Shown piece after piece: positions 1-8,535 of a DNA stretch of 64,000 bases. Under the pieces are notes generated by a model that saw only the letters and a list, made by a program, of their open reading frames with translations, was not told the origin of the DNA and made no database searches. The translations under genes were made by a program, and so were the position numbers. The stretch comes from Fuscovulum blasticum DSM 2131 (GTDB lineage Bacteria; Pseudomonadota; Alphaproteobacteria; Rhodobacterales; Rhodobacteraceae). How positions within the stretch are numbered: position 1 is the first letter of the stretch; every line of letters begins with the position of its first letter. The DNA lies in assembly GCF_003034965.1 (NCBI RefSeq), contig NZ_PZKE01000003.1, forward strand, positions 124,001 to 188,000, read 5' to 3'.

Positions 1-238
1 GCGGCGAGTCGCGGTCGAACAGCAGTGCGGGCAGGCCGCGCAGCACATCGGGTGTGCCGACCGGGTTCACCGCGTAATCGGCGATGGTGCCGGCATTGCC
101 GTAGGACGTGCCCATTCCCGGCTCGCCCGGATCGACCAGCGTCACCTCGCGGCCTTCGGCCAGCAGCCGTTCGGCAATGGCCAGACCCACGACGCCGGCG
201 CCGAGGATCGCGATATCGGTGGTCAGGTGGTGGGTCAT
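1..238 (-). CDS. FAD-dependent oxidoreductase, DadA/DAO type (N-terminal part)
   Basis: Only the first 79 codons are in the window; the gene runs off the left edge. The ATG at 236-238 opens a protein with a classic N-terminal dinucleotide-binding fold: a beta strand followed by GAGVVG at residues 13-18 and an acidic strand end (TLVDPGEPG near residue 35). The stretch GTSYGNAG after it is typical of D-amino-acid-dehydrogenase-like (DAO superfamily) flavoproteins. These oxidise amines or amino acids, which suits its place as the last visible gene of the TRAP/gamma-glutamyl ligase operon, 86 bases after the iron alcohol dehydrogenase. The family level is secure; the substrate is unknown. A PuuB-like gamma-glutamyl-amine oxidase role is possible but cannot be judged from this fragment. 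Confidence 0.8.
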   Translation of the reverse strand, partial: MTHHLTTDIAILGAGVVGLAIAERLLAEGREVTLVDPGEPGMGTSYGNAGTIADYAVNPVGTPDVLRGLPALLFDRDSP

Positions 239-323
239 GGTGCTGCGGGCGGACCTGCGCACCCCGCGTCTCCCACCGCGCCTTGGGCGACGGGAAGCGG
301 GGCGCGCAGGACGCGCGGCCCTG

Positions 324-1484
324 TCAGAGGCAGGCTTCGAACAGCGCGCGGGTGTTCTTGCGCGTCATCTTCACCGGGTTGCCGCCGCAGGACGGATCTT
401 CCAGCGCCATCTCGGTCAGCATGTCGAGATCGGGGTTGGTCACGCCCAGTTTCGTCAGGTTTTCCGGGATGTTCAGTTCCGCGCGCAGGTCCATGATCCG
501 CGACCGGAAGCCCTTGTAACCGCCCTTGATGCCGCAATAGGCCGCCGCCGCCGCCAGCCGGTCCTTCACGGCCTTGCGGTTGAAGTCCAGCACCATGGGC
601 ATGACCACGGCGTTGGTGGTGCCGTGATGGGTGTTGTAGACGGCGCCGATCGGGTGCGACAGCGAGTGGATCGCGCCAAGCCCCTTCTGGAAGGCGACCG
701 CGCCCATGGCGGCGGCGCTCATCATGTGGCCGCGGGCCATCAGGTCATCGGGGTGCTTGTAGACCTTGGGCAGGTTTTCGAACACCAGCCGCATCCCTTC
801 CAGCGCGATGCCCTGAGACATCGGATGGTAGAAGGGGCTGCAATAGGCCTCAAGGCAATGCGCCAGCGCATCCATGCCGGTGCCGGCGGTGATGAACTTG
901 GGCATCCCCACGGTCAGCGCCGGGTCGCAGATCGTGACCTTGGGCATCAGGGCGGGGTGGAAGATGATCTTCTTCTTGTGGGTTTCGCTGTTGGTCAGCA
1001 CACCGGCGCGGCCGACCTCGGACCCGGTGCCCGCCGTGGTGGGCACGGCGATGATCGGGGCGATCTTCTTTGCATCGGCGCGGGTCCACCAGTCGTCGAT
1101 GTCTTCCAGTTCCCAGACCGAGAGCTTGGGTTTCTGGCCCGCCATCAGGGCGATCATCTTGCCCAGATCCAGCGCCGAGCCGCCACCGAAGCAGATCACG
1201 CCGTCATGCTTGCCTTCATTATAGACGGCGATGCCGGCGGCCATGTTCTTTTCGTTCGGGTTCGGGTCCACGTCGGAAAACACCGCGCGGCCAAGCCCGG
1301 CCTTTTCCAGCACGTCCAGCGCGGCGGCGGTGATCGGCAGGCTGGCCAGCGCCTTGTCGGTGACCAGAAGCGGCTTTTTCAGCCCGGCTTCCTTGGCGTG
1401 ATCGGCCAGTTCGCCGATGCGGCCCACGCCGAACTTGATGGCGGTGGGGTAGGACCAGTTCCGGTTCGGAACGTCGTGAGACAT
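324..1484 (-). CDS. Iron-containing alcohol dehydrogenase
   Basis: The 386-residue protein has the normal length for the group III metal-dependent alcohol dehydrogenases that interconvert alcohols and aldehydes with NAD(P). The nucleotide-binding GGGSALDLGK lies at residues 100-109. The metal ligands can be placed by analogy with E. coli FucO as D205, H209, H273 and H287 (in GMDALAH, AIHSLSH and NTHHG). The start codon follows the stop of the aldehyde dehydrogenase gene by a single base, so the two are co-transcribed and probably act in sequence on an alcohol/aldehyde intermediate. The substrate is not evident. It could equally reduce an aldehyde formed by the neighbouring FAD enzyme. Confidence 0.93.
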   Translation of the reverse strand: MSHDVPNRNWSYPTAIKFGVGRIGELADHAKEAGLKKPLLVTDKALASLPITAAALDVLEKAGLGRAVFSDVDPNPNEKNMAAGIAVYNEGKHDGVICFGGGSALDLGKMIALMAGQKPKLSVWELEDIDDWWTRADAKKIAPIIAVPTTAGTGSEVGRAGVLTNSETHKKKIIFHPALMPKVTICDPALTVGMPKFITAGTGMDALAHCLEAYCSPFYHPMSQGIALEGMRLVFENLPKVYKHPDDLMARGHMMSAAAMGAVAFQKGLGAIHSLSHPIGAVYNTHHGTTNAVVMPMVLDFNRKAVKDRLAAAAAYCGIKGGYKGFRSRIMDLRAELNIPENLTKLGVTNPDLDMLTEMALEDPSCGGNPVKMTRKNTRALFEACL

Positions 1485-1485
1485 G

Positions 1486-2865
1486 TCACACCTTCTTGAG
1501 ATGATAGGATTTCGGGCGGGTCACCGAATGGAAACCCAGATAGGAAAGGCTGCCGCCGCGGCCGGTGTCCTTGCAGCCGGTCCAGCACAGGGCGGGGTCA
1601 AGATAGTCGGCCCGGTTCATGAAGACGGTGCCGGTCTCGATCCGGGCGCCGATGGCGGCGGCGGTGTCATAGTCCTGCGTCCAGACCGATGCCGTCAGCC
1701 CGTAGGGGCTGTCGTTCATCAGGGCGATGGCTTCCTCATCGTCCTTGACCTTCATGATGCCGACGACGGGGCCGAAGCTTTCTTCCATCATCACTCGCAT
1801 CGAGTGATCGACGTTCACCAGAATCTGCGGGGCCAGATAGGCGCCGCCGTCATCGGCGGGGAAATTCGCCGGGTCGATCAGCGCCTTGGCGCCCTGTGCC
1901 ACGGCTTCAGCGATCTGGTCGCGCACCACCTGGGCAAACCGCTTGTTGGCCATCGGGCCAAGGGTGCTGGAGGCGTCGAAGGGGTTGCCCAGTTTCAGCG
2001 TGTTGACCCAGGCGACGGCCTTTTCGACAAAGGCGTCATACAGGCTTTCGTGGACATAGATCCGTTCGATCCCGCAGCAGCACTGGCCGGCGTTGAACAT
2101 GGCGCCGTCCATCAGCGTATCGACGGCGGCGTCCAGATTGGCATCGGCGCGGACATAGCCCGGGTCCTTGCCGCCCAGTTCCAGCCCCAGCGGCGTGAAG
2201 GTGCCGGCCGCCGCGCGTTCCATCGCGGCCCCGCCGCCGACGCTGCCGGTGAAGTTGACGAAGTTGAACGCCCGCGCCTTGATCAGCGTCTCGGTCGTGG
2301 CGTGGTCCAGCACGACGTTCTGGAACACATCCGCCGGCACGCCCGCCTCATGGAAGGCCTGCGCCAGACGTTCGCCCACCAGCATGGTCTGGCTGGCGTG
2401 TTTCAGCACCACCGTATTGCCCGCGATCAGCGCCGGAACCAGCGTGTTGATCGTGGTCAGGTAGGGATAGTTCCACGGCGCCACGATGAAGACAACGCCA
2501 AGGGCTTCGCGCGCCAGGTAGCGGCGGAAGCTGTCGCTGTCTTCGATCACCAGCGGCGCCAGCGTCTTGGCGGCGATTTCCGACATGTAGTCGGTGCGGG
2601 CATTCACGCCGCCGTATTCGCCGCCAAAGCGGGTGGGGCGGCCCATCTGCCAGGCCAGCTCCTCGACCACCACGTCCTTCATCTCGTTCAGGCGGGCGAC
2701 GCCGGCCTTGACCAGCGCGATCCGGTCTTCCAGCGACCGGGCCGCCCAGCCCTTTTGCGCCGCCCTGGCGCGGGCCGCGGCCGCCTGCGCGGCCTCAAGC
2801 GTGAGCGGGGTCCGCTCAGCATAGACCCGGCCATCGACCGGGGAAATCAGTTGGATGGGTTTCAT
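1486..2865 (-). CDS. NAD(P)-dependent aldehyde dehydrogenase
   Basis: This 459-residue aldehyde dehydrogenase oxidises an aldehyde to the acid. The general-base glutamate is in ELGGKDPGY and the catalytic cysteine in NAGQCCCG, which has three cysteines in a row at the active site. The cofactor-loop motif NFTGSVGGG is present. The N-terminus is short (family range about 460-500), starting directly with a conserved SPVDG-type strand. A GAGGTGAG Shine-Dalgarno sequence supports the ATG at 2863-2865. It lies between the gamma-glutamyl ligase-like gene and the iron alcohol dehydrogenase. This is the place PuuC-type gamma-glutamyl-aminoaldehyde dehydrogenases take in polyamine pathways, but that substrate is inference. 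Confidence 0.93.
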   Translation of the reverse strand: MKPIQLISPVDGRVYAERTPLTLEAAQAAAARARAAQKGWAARSLEDRIALVKAGVARLNEMKDVVVEELAWQMGRPTRFGGEYGGVNARTDYMSEIAAKTLAPLVIEDSDSFRRYLAREALGVVFIVAPWNYPYLTTINTLVPALIAGNTVVLKHASQTMLVGERLAQAFHEAGVPADVFQNVVLDHATTETLIKARAFNFVNFTGSVGGGAAMERAAAGTFTPLGLELGGKDPGYVRADANLDAAVDTLMDGAMFNAGQCCCGIERIYVHESLYDAFVEKAVAWVNTLKLGNPFDASSTLGPMANKRFAQVVRDQIAEAVAQGAKALIDPANFPADDGGAYLAPQILVNVDHSMRVMMEESFGPVVGIMKVKDDEEAIALMNDSPYGLTASVWTQDYDTAAAIGARIETGTVFMNRADYLDPALCWTGCKDTGRGGSLSYLGFHSVTRPKSYHLKKV

Positions 2866-2938
2866 CGTCTCACCTCACAGGGCAGGGCCTTGCCCGCCGC
2901 ACATCTGGTGGCCGGGGTGAACCCCGGCCGCTGTTTCG

Positions 2939-4306
2939 TCAAGCCCGTTCCAGCAGGCGTTGCAGTTCGAAATCCGTCACCACGCGGTCGGTCTCGGAAA
3001 TCTCCCATTCGGCGGCGTGGTGGTAGTGGTCCACCACATCGTCACCGAAGGCGCGGCGCAGCATGGCGCTGCCGTGCAACGCCTCTGCCGCCGCGCGCAG
3101 GGTCTTGGGAATTTCGCGCACGCCGCCCGCGGCATACATGTCACCCTTCATCTCGGGTTCCAGTTCCAGCCGGTTCTCGATCCCGTCCAGACCGGCGGCC
3201 AGCAGGGCCGCGCAGGCGAGATAGGGGTTCACGTCGCTGCCGGGGATGCGGCATTCGACCCGGATCGCCTTGGAGTGCAGGCCGCAGATGCGGAAGCCGG
3301 CGGTGCGGTTGTCCGCGCTCCACACGGCCTTGGTGGGGGCGAAAAGGCCGATGCAGAACCGCTTGTAGCTGTTCACATAGGGCGCCAGGAAGGCGGTGAT
3401 CTCGGTCGCATGGGCCAGTTGGCCGGCCAGGAAGTGCTTCATCGTGGCCGACATGCCGTGATGATCGGCCTTGTCTTCAAAGGCGGGCTTGCCGTCCAGT
3501 GTCCACAGGCTTTGGTGGATATGGGAAGACGACCCGGCCTTGCGGTGATCGTATTTCGCCATGAAGGTCACGGCCTTGCCGGCGGCGTGGGCGATTTCCT
3601 TCACCGCCTGCTTGACGATCACATGATTGTCGGCGGTGTCCAGCGCGTCGGAATACTTGTAGTTCACCTCGTGCTGGCCGGCGTCGGCCTCGCCCTTGGT
3701 GTTTTCGACCGGGATGCCCGCGCCGTAAAGCCCGTTGCGGACAGCGCGCATCAGCCCTTCTTCCTTGGTGGTCTGGAAGATGTGGTAATCCTCGTTATAG
3801 CCGCTGATCGGGCGCAGCCCGCCGAAGCCTTCGTCGCGCAGCGCCTCGTAGCTGTTCTCGAAGATGTAGAATTCCAGTTCGGTCGCCATCATGGCGTCGA
3901 AGCCCATGGCCCTGGCGCGGGCGATCTGGGCCTTCAGGATGGCGCGCGGGCTGACGCGCACCTCGGCGTGGGTGTCATGTTCCAGCAGGTCGGCCAGACA
4001 CAGCGCGGTGCCCGGCAGCCAGGGCAGCGGGCGCAGGGTGGCCAGGTCGGGCTTCATCACATAGTCGCCGTAGCCCTGTTCCCAACTGCTGGTCTTGTAG
4101 CCGGGGACGGTGTTCATCTCCATGTCCACGGCCAGCAGGTAGTTGCAGCAATGGGTTTCCTTGTAGCCGCCGTTCACGAAGAAGGCGGCGTGGAAGCGCT
4201 TGCCCATCAGGCGGCCCTGCATGTCGGGGGCGGCCACCAGAACGGTGTCGATCTCGCCGCGCGCGACGGCTTCCTTCAGCTCTTCGAATGTCATGTTACC
4301 GGGCAT
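2939..4306 (-). CDS. Glutamine synthetase family protein, probable gamma-glutamyl-amine ligase
   Basis: This is a type I glutamine synthetase fold protein of 455 residues. It has the N-terminal beta-grasp domain (TVLVAAPDMQGRLMGKR) and the catalytic ATP-grasp-like core with ELEFYIFE, the GQHEVNYKYSDAL metal/substrate loop, SSSHIHQSLW, and the NRTAGFRI ATP/phosphate segment. It lacks the typical GlnA N-terminus and adenylylation region. It belongs with PuuA/IpuC-like enzymes that join glutamate to an amine other than ammonia. I chose the ATG at 4306 because GATGAGG lies 6 bases upstream; ATGs at 4318 and 4294 are alternatives. The neighbours (TRAP importer upstream, aldehyde and alcohol dehydrogenases and an FAD oxidoreductase downstream) indicate catabolism of an imported amine or amino alcohol. 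Confidence 0.88.
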   Translation of the reverse strand: MPGNMTFEELKEAVARGEIDTVLVAAPDMQGRLMGKRFHAAFFVNGGYKETHCCNYLLAVDMEMNTVPGYKTSSWEQGYGDYVMKPDLATLRPLPWLPGTALCLADLLEHDTHAEVRVSPRAILKAQIARARAMGFDAMMATELEFYIFENSYEALRDEGFGGLRPISGYNEDYHIFQTTKEEGLMRAVRNGLYGAGIPVENTKGEADAGQHEVNYKYSDALDTADNHVIVKQAVKEIAHAAGKAVTFMAKYDHRKAGSSSHIHQSLWTLDGKPAFEDKADHHGMSATMKHFLAGQLAHATEITAFLAPYVNSYKRFCIGLFAPTKAVWSADNRTAGFRICGLHSKAIRVECRIPGSDVNPYLACAALLAAGLDGIENRLELEPEMKGDMYAAGGVREIPKTLRAAAEALHGSAMLRRAFGDDVVDHYHHAAEWEISETDRVVTDFELQRLLERA

Positions 4307-4469
4307 CTCTGGCCTCATCTTGCGGGTTGTGGGGCCCCTTTCCCAAGGGGCGATCGGCGGGGGCTGACAAGGGTCAGCCGCGCCCGCCTGCGCCACCGAA
4401 TTCGGGTTTTCTGGGCCAGCAGTCGCCGCCGGCGTGTCGCGTGGTCATCCTGTTCCCCCCTCGGGACAG

Positions 4470-4494
4470 GCCGGGCACGTCTGGCGTGCCCGGC
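4470..4494 (-). promoter_or_regulatory. GC-rich hairpin directly after dctP
   Basis: A perfect 9-base-pair stem (4470-4478 with 4486-4494, arm GCCGGGCAC) with a 7-base loop lies 10 bases past the dctP stop codon. No T-run follows in the direction of transcription, so it is more likely a 3'-end stabiliser or processing/attenuation structure than a simple terminator. It separates the abundant binding-protein message from the downstream enzyme genes. Confidence 0.6.
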
Positions 4495-4504
4495 CCGGTT
4501 TGCA

Positions 4505-5545
4505 TCAGCCGTAGCGGTAGGGCCGGCCGGCCTTGGACATCACATCGTTGTACTTCTTGATGATCTCGACGACCTTGGCCTTCACTTCGGATTCCGCGGC
4601 GATCTCGTCCCAGAACTTGGCCGCGGCGGTTTCGACGGTGGCCCATTCCGCATCGGGGATCGAGGTCAGTTGCAGCTTGGGGCCGTTGACGCGCAGGTCG
4701 GCCTCGCCGCCCCAATACCACCATTGGCGGTAGTAGTGCGACTGCTCGAAACAGACCTGCATCAGGGTCTTCAGATGGTCGGGCACTTCGTTCCAGCGTT
4801 CGGCATTGGCGAAGAAATGGCCGATCCAGGCGCCCGAGATGTTGTTGGTGAGGAAATACTTGGTCACGTCGGCCCAGCCGACGGTGTAATCCTCGGTGAT
4901 GCCGGACCAGGCGATCCCGTCCAGTTCGCCGGTCTGCAGGGCAACCTGGATGTCTTCCCACGGCAGTTGCACCGGCACCACGCCGAATTGCGCCAGGAAG
5001 CGGCCGGCGGTCGGGAAGGTGAAGACGCGCTTGCCTTGCAGATCGGCCAGCGAGTTGATCGGATCCTTGGTCGCGAAATGGCAGGGGTCCCACGACCCGG
5101 CCGAGATGTGCTGCACGCCGACCTTGGCGTATTCTTCCTTCCAGATCGCATCCAGGCCGTACTGGTTGAACAGCACCGGCACATCAAGGCTGTAGCGCAG
5201 CGCCAGCGGGAAGTAACCGCCGAACACCGTCACCTCGGTGGGCGACTGCATCGAGTCGTCATCCGACTGCACGGCGTCGATGGTGCCCGACTGCATCGCG
5301 CGGAACAGTTCCGACGTGGGGACAAGCTGGTCGGCGTAGTAAAGCTCAATCTCCATCTGACCGGCGGCGATCTTGTTGAAGGCGTCGATGGCGGGCTTCA
5401 CCACATGTTCGCCAAGGGCAGCGCCGGCATAGGTCTGCATCCGCCATTTGATCGGCGCGGCCTGCGCCTTGACGGCGGGGGCGGCAAGGGCGGCGGCACC
5501 GGCCAGCGCGCCGGTGCTGAGGAATTTCCGTCTGGTCGTCGTCAT
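4505..5545 (-). CDS. dctP: TRAP transporter solute-binding protein, DctP family
   Basis: This is a 346-residue periplasmic binding protein of a TRAP importer. It begins with a twin-arginine signal (TTTRRKFLSTG, then an Ala-rich segment ending near residue 30), so it is predicted to be exported folded by Tat. The DctP-family core is visible: the GKRVFTFPTAGR strand, the FGVVPVQLPWEDIQVALQTG segment and ELDGIAW. A GGAGGT ribosome site 5 bases before the ATG fixes the start. It lies 55 bases after dctM, an unusual order (dctQ-dctM-dctP). TRAP systems of this Tat-exported subgroup often carry organic acids or hydrophobic carboxylates. Here the pathway genes suggest an amine-related solute, which is inference. 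Confidence 0.93.
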   Translation of the reverse strand: MTTTRRKFLSTGALAGAAALAAPAVKAQAAPIKWRMQTYAGAALGEHVVKPAIDAFNKIAAGQMEIELYYADQLVPTSELFRAMQSGTIDAVQSDDDSMQSPTEVTVFGGYFPLALRYSLDVPVLFNQYGLDAIWKEEYAKVGVQHISAGSWDPCHFATKDPINSLADLQGKRVFTFPTAGRFLAQFGVVPVQLPWEDIQVALQTGELDGIAWSGITEDYTVGWADVTKYFLTNNISGAWIGHFFANAERWNEVPDHLKTLMQVCFEQSHYYRQWWYWGGEADLRVNGPKLQLTSIPDAEWATVETAAAKFWDEIAAESEVKAKVVEIIKKYNDVMSKAGRPYRYG

Positions 5546-5600
5546 CTTTACCTCCGTTGGGTTGGGCGGGGACGGTTCGGCCGCCCCTCTGGATGGGTCT

Positions 5601-6941
5601 CTATTGTCCGTAAACCTGATGGGGCAACCACAGGGCGATTTCGGGGAAGACCATCACGATCACCAGCGTCAGCAGCATCAGCCCGACGATGGGAACGATG
5701 GAGCGGTAGATGTCGGCCAGCGACACATGGTCAGGCGCCATGGCGCGCATCAGGAACAGGTTATAGCCGAAGGGCGGGGTGATATAGGCGATCTGGCAGG
5801 TGATCGTGTAAAGCACGCCATACCAGATCAGCACATCCTGCGGCGGCATCCCCAGATCCAGCTTGGCCACCAGCGGCACATAAAGCGGGGCCACGATCAC
5901 CAGCATGGCGGTATCGTCCAGGAACATGCCCATGATCAGGAAGGACACCTGCATCAGGATCAGGATCGTCCAGGGCGACAGGCCCATGTCCTGCAGGAAC
6001 AGCGTCTCGATTGCCTTCACCGCGCCCAGCCCGTCGAACACCGCGCCGAAGGCAAGGGCGGCCAGGATGATCCACATGAACATGCAGCTTACGCCAAGCG
6101 TCTGCACCATGCAGGATTCGAACACCTTTTTCGTCATGCGGCCACGGACCAGCGCCACCAGCGTGGCGATGGTCGCCCCGATGACCGAGGATTCCACAAG
6201 GCTGGCCCAGCCATAGAGGAACGGCCCCATCATCGCGGCGAAGATCGCGAAGGGCAGGATGCCCGCGCGCAGCAGCCGGTATTTCTCGGCCTGGCCGGCG
6301 GCGCGTTCCTCGCCGGTCAGCGGCGGGCCGAGGGCGGGGTTCCGGGCGCAGCGGATGATGATGTAGACAAGGAAGACGCCGGCCATCAGCAGGCCCGGGA
6401 ACACGCCCGCCAGCCACAACTGACCCACGGGCTGCCGCGCGATCATCGCATACAGCACCAGAACCACCGAGGGCGGGATCAGGATGCCCAGGCTGGAACC
6501 GCCCTGGATCACCCCGGTGATCATCACCTTGTCGTAGCCGCGTTTCAGCATCTCGGGCAGGGCGATGGTGGCGCCGATGGCCAGACCCGCCACCGAAAGC
6601 CCGTTCATCGCCGAGATCAGCACCATCAGGAAGATGGTGCCGATGGCCAGCCCGCCCGGAATGGCGCCGAACCAGACATGGAACATCCGATACAGGTCGT
6701 CCGCCATGCGGGTTTCCGACATGACGTAGCCCATCCAGACGAACATCGGCAGGGTCAGCATCGGATACCAGTTCATCAGCTTGATCGTGCTGGTGAAGGG
6801 AATGGCCGATCCGCCGGTGCCCCACAGCGCCAGCGCGGCCACGGCGCCGACAAAGCCGATCACGGCAAAGACCCGCTGCCCGGTCAGCAGCATGATGACC
6901 ATGCCGCCGAACATGACGATGGCGATATATTCGTTCGGCAT
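5601..6941 (-). CDS. dctM: TRAP transporter large permease, DctM family
   Basis: The 446-residue polytopic inner-membrane protein carries the DctM signature features: a long series of hydrophobic helices from residue 5 on, the GGSSLGILIPPSVVLVLYA re-entrant-type segment in the first half, and the matching ITPPFGYNLFLM segment near residue 400. It catalyses the ion-driven transport step using solute delivered by DctP. Its ATG (6939-6941) shares one base with the TGA of dctQ, so the two membrane subunits are translationally coupled. Confidence 0.95.
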   Translation of the reverse strand: MPNEYIAIVMFGGMVIMLLTGQRVFAVIGFVGAVAALALWGTGGSAIPFTSTIKLMNWYPMLTLPMFVWMGYVMSETRMADDLYRMFHVWFGAIPGGLAIGTIFLMVLISAMNGLSVAGLAIGATIALPEMLKRGYDKVMITGVIQGGSSLGILIPPSVVLVLYAMIARQPVGQLWLAGVFPGLLMAGVFLVYIIIRCARNPALGPPLTGEERAAGQAEKYRLLRAGILPFAIFAAMMGPFLYGWASLVESSVIGATIATLVALVRGRMTKKVFESCMVQTLGVSCMFMWIILAALAFGAVFDGLGAVKAIETLFLQDMGLSPWTILILMQVSFLIMGMFLDDTAMLVIVAPLYVPLVAKLDLGMPPQDVLIWYGVLYTITCQIAYITPPFGYNLFLMRAMAPDHVSLADIYRSIVPIVGLMLLTLVIVMVFPEIALWLPHQVYGQ

Positions 6942-7447
6942 CAGATTTCTTCTCCGCGCAGCCGCGCGATGTCGCGGATCAGGTAGGCAATGCTTTGCAG
7001 GATCATCAGAACGGTGCCGAGGCAGATGATGATCTTGATCGGCGCCAGATAGGGCCGCCAGACGGTGCGTGACCGTTCCCCGATTTCAAGCGCGTAGATC
7101 GTGCTGTCGATGCCGCCATAGAGCACGACGCCCAGAAAGAAGATCATCGCGAAGACGGTGACGGCATCGACCGCCGCCTGACGGCGCGGCGACCAGCGGC
7201 CATACAGCAGGTCCATCCGCACGTTCGCGCCCAGTTGCAGCGAATAGGCGCCGCCCAGAACGAAATAGGCGACCATGGTGAATTGCGCCATTTCCTGCGT
7301 CCAGAGCGGCGGCTGCCAGAAGGCCTTGGCCACGATAGACCACAACAGAACCCCGGCCAGCAGGAACAGCAGATACATGGCCATGCGGCCGATGCGGTAA
7401 TTCATCGCCTCGACGATCCGCACGAACAGGATTGCGGCGCGTGGCAT
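6941..7447 (-). CDS. dctQ: TRAP transporter small permease, DctQ family
   Basis: This is a small four-helix membrane protein of about 168 residues. Hydrophobic helices can be seen at MAMYLLFLLAGVLLW, then around FTMVAYFVLGGAY, then VDAVTVFAMIFFLGVVLYG, and near the C-terminus. The pattern WTQEMAQF before helix 2 and GANVRMDLLYGR after it are typical of DctQ. The start is uncertain: the ATG at 7447 (MPRAA) is preceded only by a weak G-rich stretch, and an ATG at 7405 (MNYRIG) is an alternative. It is the promoter-proximal gene of the leftward operon and lies opposite the RpiR-type regulator. Confidence 0.88.
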   Translation of the reverse strand: MPRAAILFVRIVEAMNYRIGRMAMYLLFLLAGVLLWSIVAKAFWQPPLWTQEMAQFTMVAYFVLGGAYSLQLGANVRMDLLYGRWSPRRQAAVDAVTVFAMIFFLGVVLYGGIDSTIYALEIGERSRTVWRPYLAPIKIIICLGTVLMILQSIAYLIRDIARLRGEEI

Positions 7448-7564
7448 CAGCGCCGCCCCCGAAGGAAAGCGGTCGTGCAGGTTGCACCAAAGGGTGCCGC
7501 AGCGTTGCGGGCCATGGACGAGTCGACTCCCTGTTTTTTGATCAGCGTTCCCCGTCGCCCCCCG

Positions 7565-7592
7565 TCCTGTCAAGAATATTCCTGTCAAGAAT
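7565..7592. promoter_or_regulatory. Tandem 13-base direct repeat, candidate RpiR operator
   Basis: TCCTGTCAAGAAT occurs at 7565-7577 and again, identical, at 7580-7592, a 15-base spacing. The palindrome GAATATTC (7574-7581) bridges the two. The repeats are in the A+T-richer 200-base gap between dctQ (leftward) and the RpiR-type regulator gene (rightward), 57 bases before the regulator's start codon. This is where a shared operator would be expected. Binding is inferred from position only. Confidence 0.55.
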
Positions 7593-7648
7593 TTTCCAGA
7601 GGACGAATCGCTGTTACAAATGTTTCTGTTTCCGGGAAGGAGCCTGCG

Positions 7649-8527
7649 ATGGATCAGCCGCCCACCATCGAAAACCGGATGCGTGCCGCCCTGGGCGAGC
7701 TGACGCGCGCAGAACGGCAGGCGGCCACGCATATCCTGTCACATTTCCCGATGTCGGCGCTGGGGTCGATCACCACGCTGGCGCGGGCGGCGGATGTGTC
7801 TTCGCCCACGGTGATGCGGCTGGTGCAGAAGCTGGGGTTCAAGGGCTATTCCGATTATCAGGCCGCCCTGCGGGCCGAGGTCGAGCGGTTGCTGGTGGCG
7901 CCGCTGAGCCTGCCGGGCAACGGACGCGACCCGCAGCCCCATCCGTTGCAGGATTTCGCGGTGCGGGTGGTGGCGAACATCGACGCCACGCTGTCGCAGA
8001 TTCCGGCCGAGGCGTTTCTGGGGGCGTCGGACCTGCTGGCCGATCCGGCGCGGCGGGTGGCGATCATGGGGGGGCGGCTGACCCATGCCCACGCAGATTA
8101 TCTGGCCACGCTGTTGCGGGTGATCCGGCCCGAGGTGACCTATCTGGACGACCACCTGACCGACTGGCAGCAGGCGCTTCTGGACCTGCGGGCGGGCGAT
8201 GTGGCGGTGATCTTCGACATCCGCCGCTACGAAGGCAATGCGGTGCATTTTGCGGAACTGGCCGCCGGGCAGGGGGCCGAGGTGGTGCTGATCACCGACC
8301 GCTGGCTGTCGCCCGCCGCCGCCCATGCCCGTCACACGCTGGCCTGCCATATCGAGGTGCCCGCCGCCTGGGACAGCACCGCCGCGATCCTTGTGGTGGT
8401 CGAGGCGCTTCTGGCGCAGGTGCAGGGGCGGCTGGCCGATCAGGTGCAGGCGCGGCTGAACCGGCTTGAGGATTACTTTGCCCGCACCCGCGTGTTCCGC
8501 GCACCCAGGGTGGGTGGCCGGGGATAG
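7649..8527 (+). CDS. RpiR/MurR family transcriptional regulator
   Basis: The 292-residue protein has an N-terminal RpiR-type helix-turn-helix (residues about 5-80: LTRAERQAATHILSHFP, then TTLARAADVSSPTVMRL and LGFKGYSDYQ) and a C-terminal SIS-type ligand domain (around residues 125-265). The SIS domain normally binds phosphosugars, but RpiR members beside TRAP and amine operons are common. The ATG at 7649 is fixed by GGGAAGGAG 6 bases upstream; the reading frame continues further up but without a ribosome site. It is divergent from the TRAP operon and is its likely regulator. Confidence 0.93.
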   Translation: MDQPPTIENRMRAALGELTRAERQAATHILSHFPMSALGSITTLARAADVSSPTVMRLVQKLGFKGYSDYQAALRAEVERLLVAPLSLPGNGRDPQPHPLQDFAVRVVANIDATLSQIPAEAFLGASDLLADPARRVAIMGGRLTHAHADYLATLLRVIRPEVTYLDDHLTDWQQALLDLRAGDVAVIFDIRRYEGNAVHFAELAAGQGAEVVLITDRWLSPAAAHARHTLACHIEVPAAWDSTAAILVVVEALLAQVQGRLADQVQARLNRLEDYFARTRVFRAPRVGGRG

Positions 8528-8535
8528 CGGCGCGA

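Noticed and set aside
2960-5782. Very long open frame on the plus strand opposite the TRAP and GS-like genes
   Set aside because: It is antisense to several well-supported genes, is rich in His, Gly, Arg and Val in a repetitive way and shows no domain. High G+C makes such stop-free antisense frames common.
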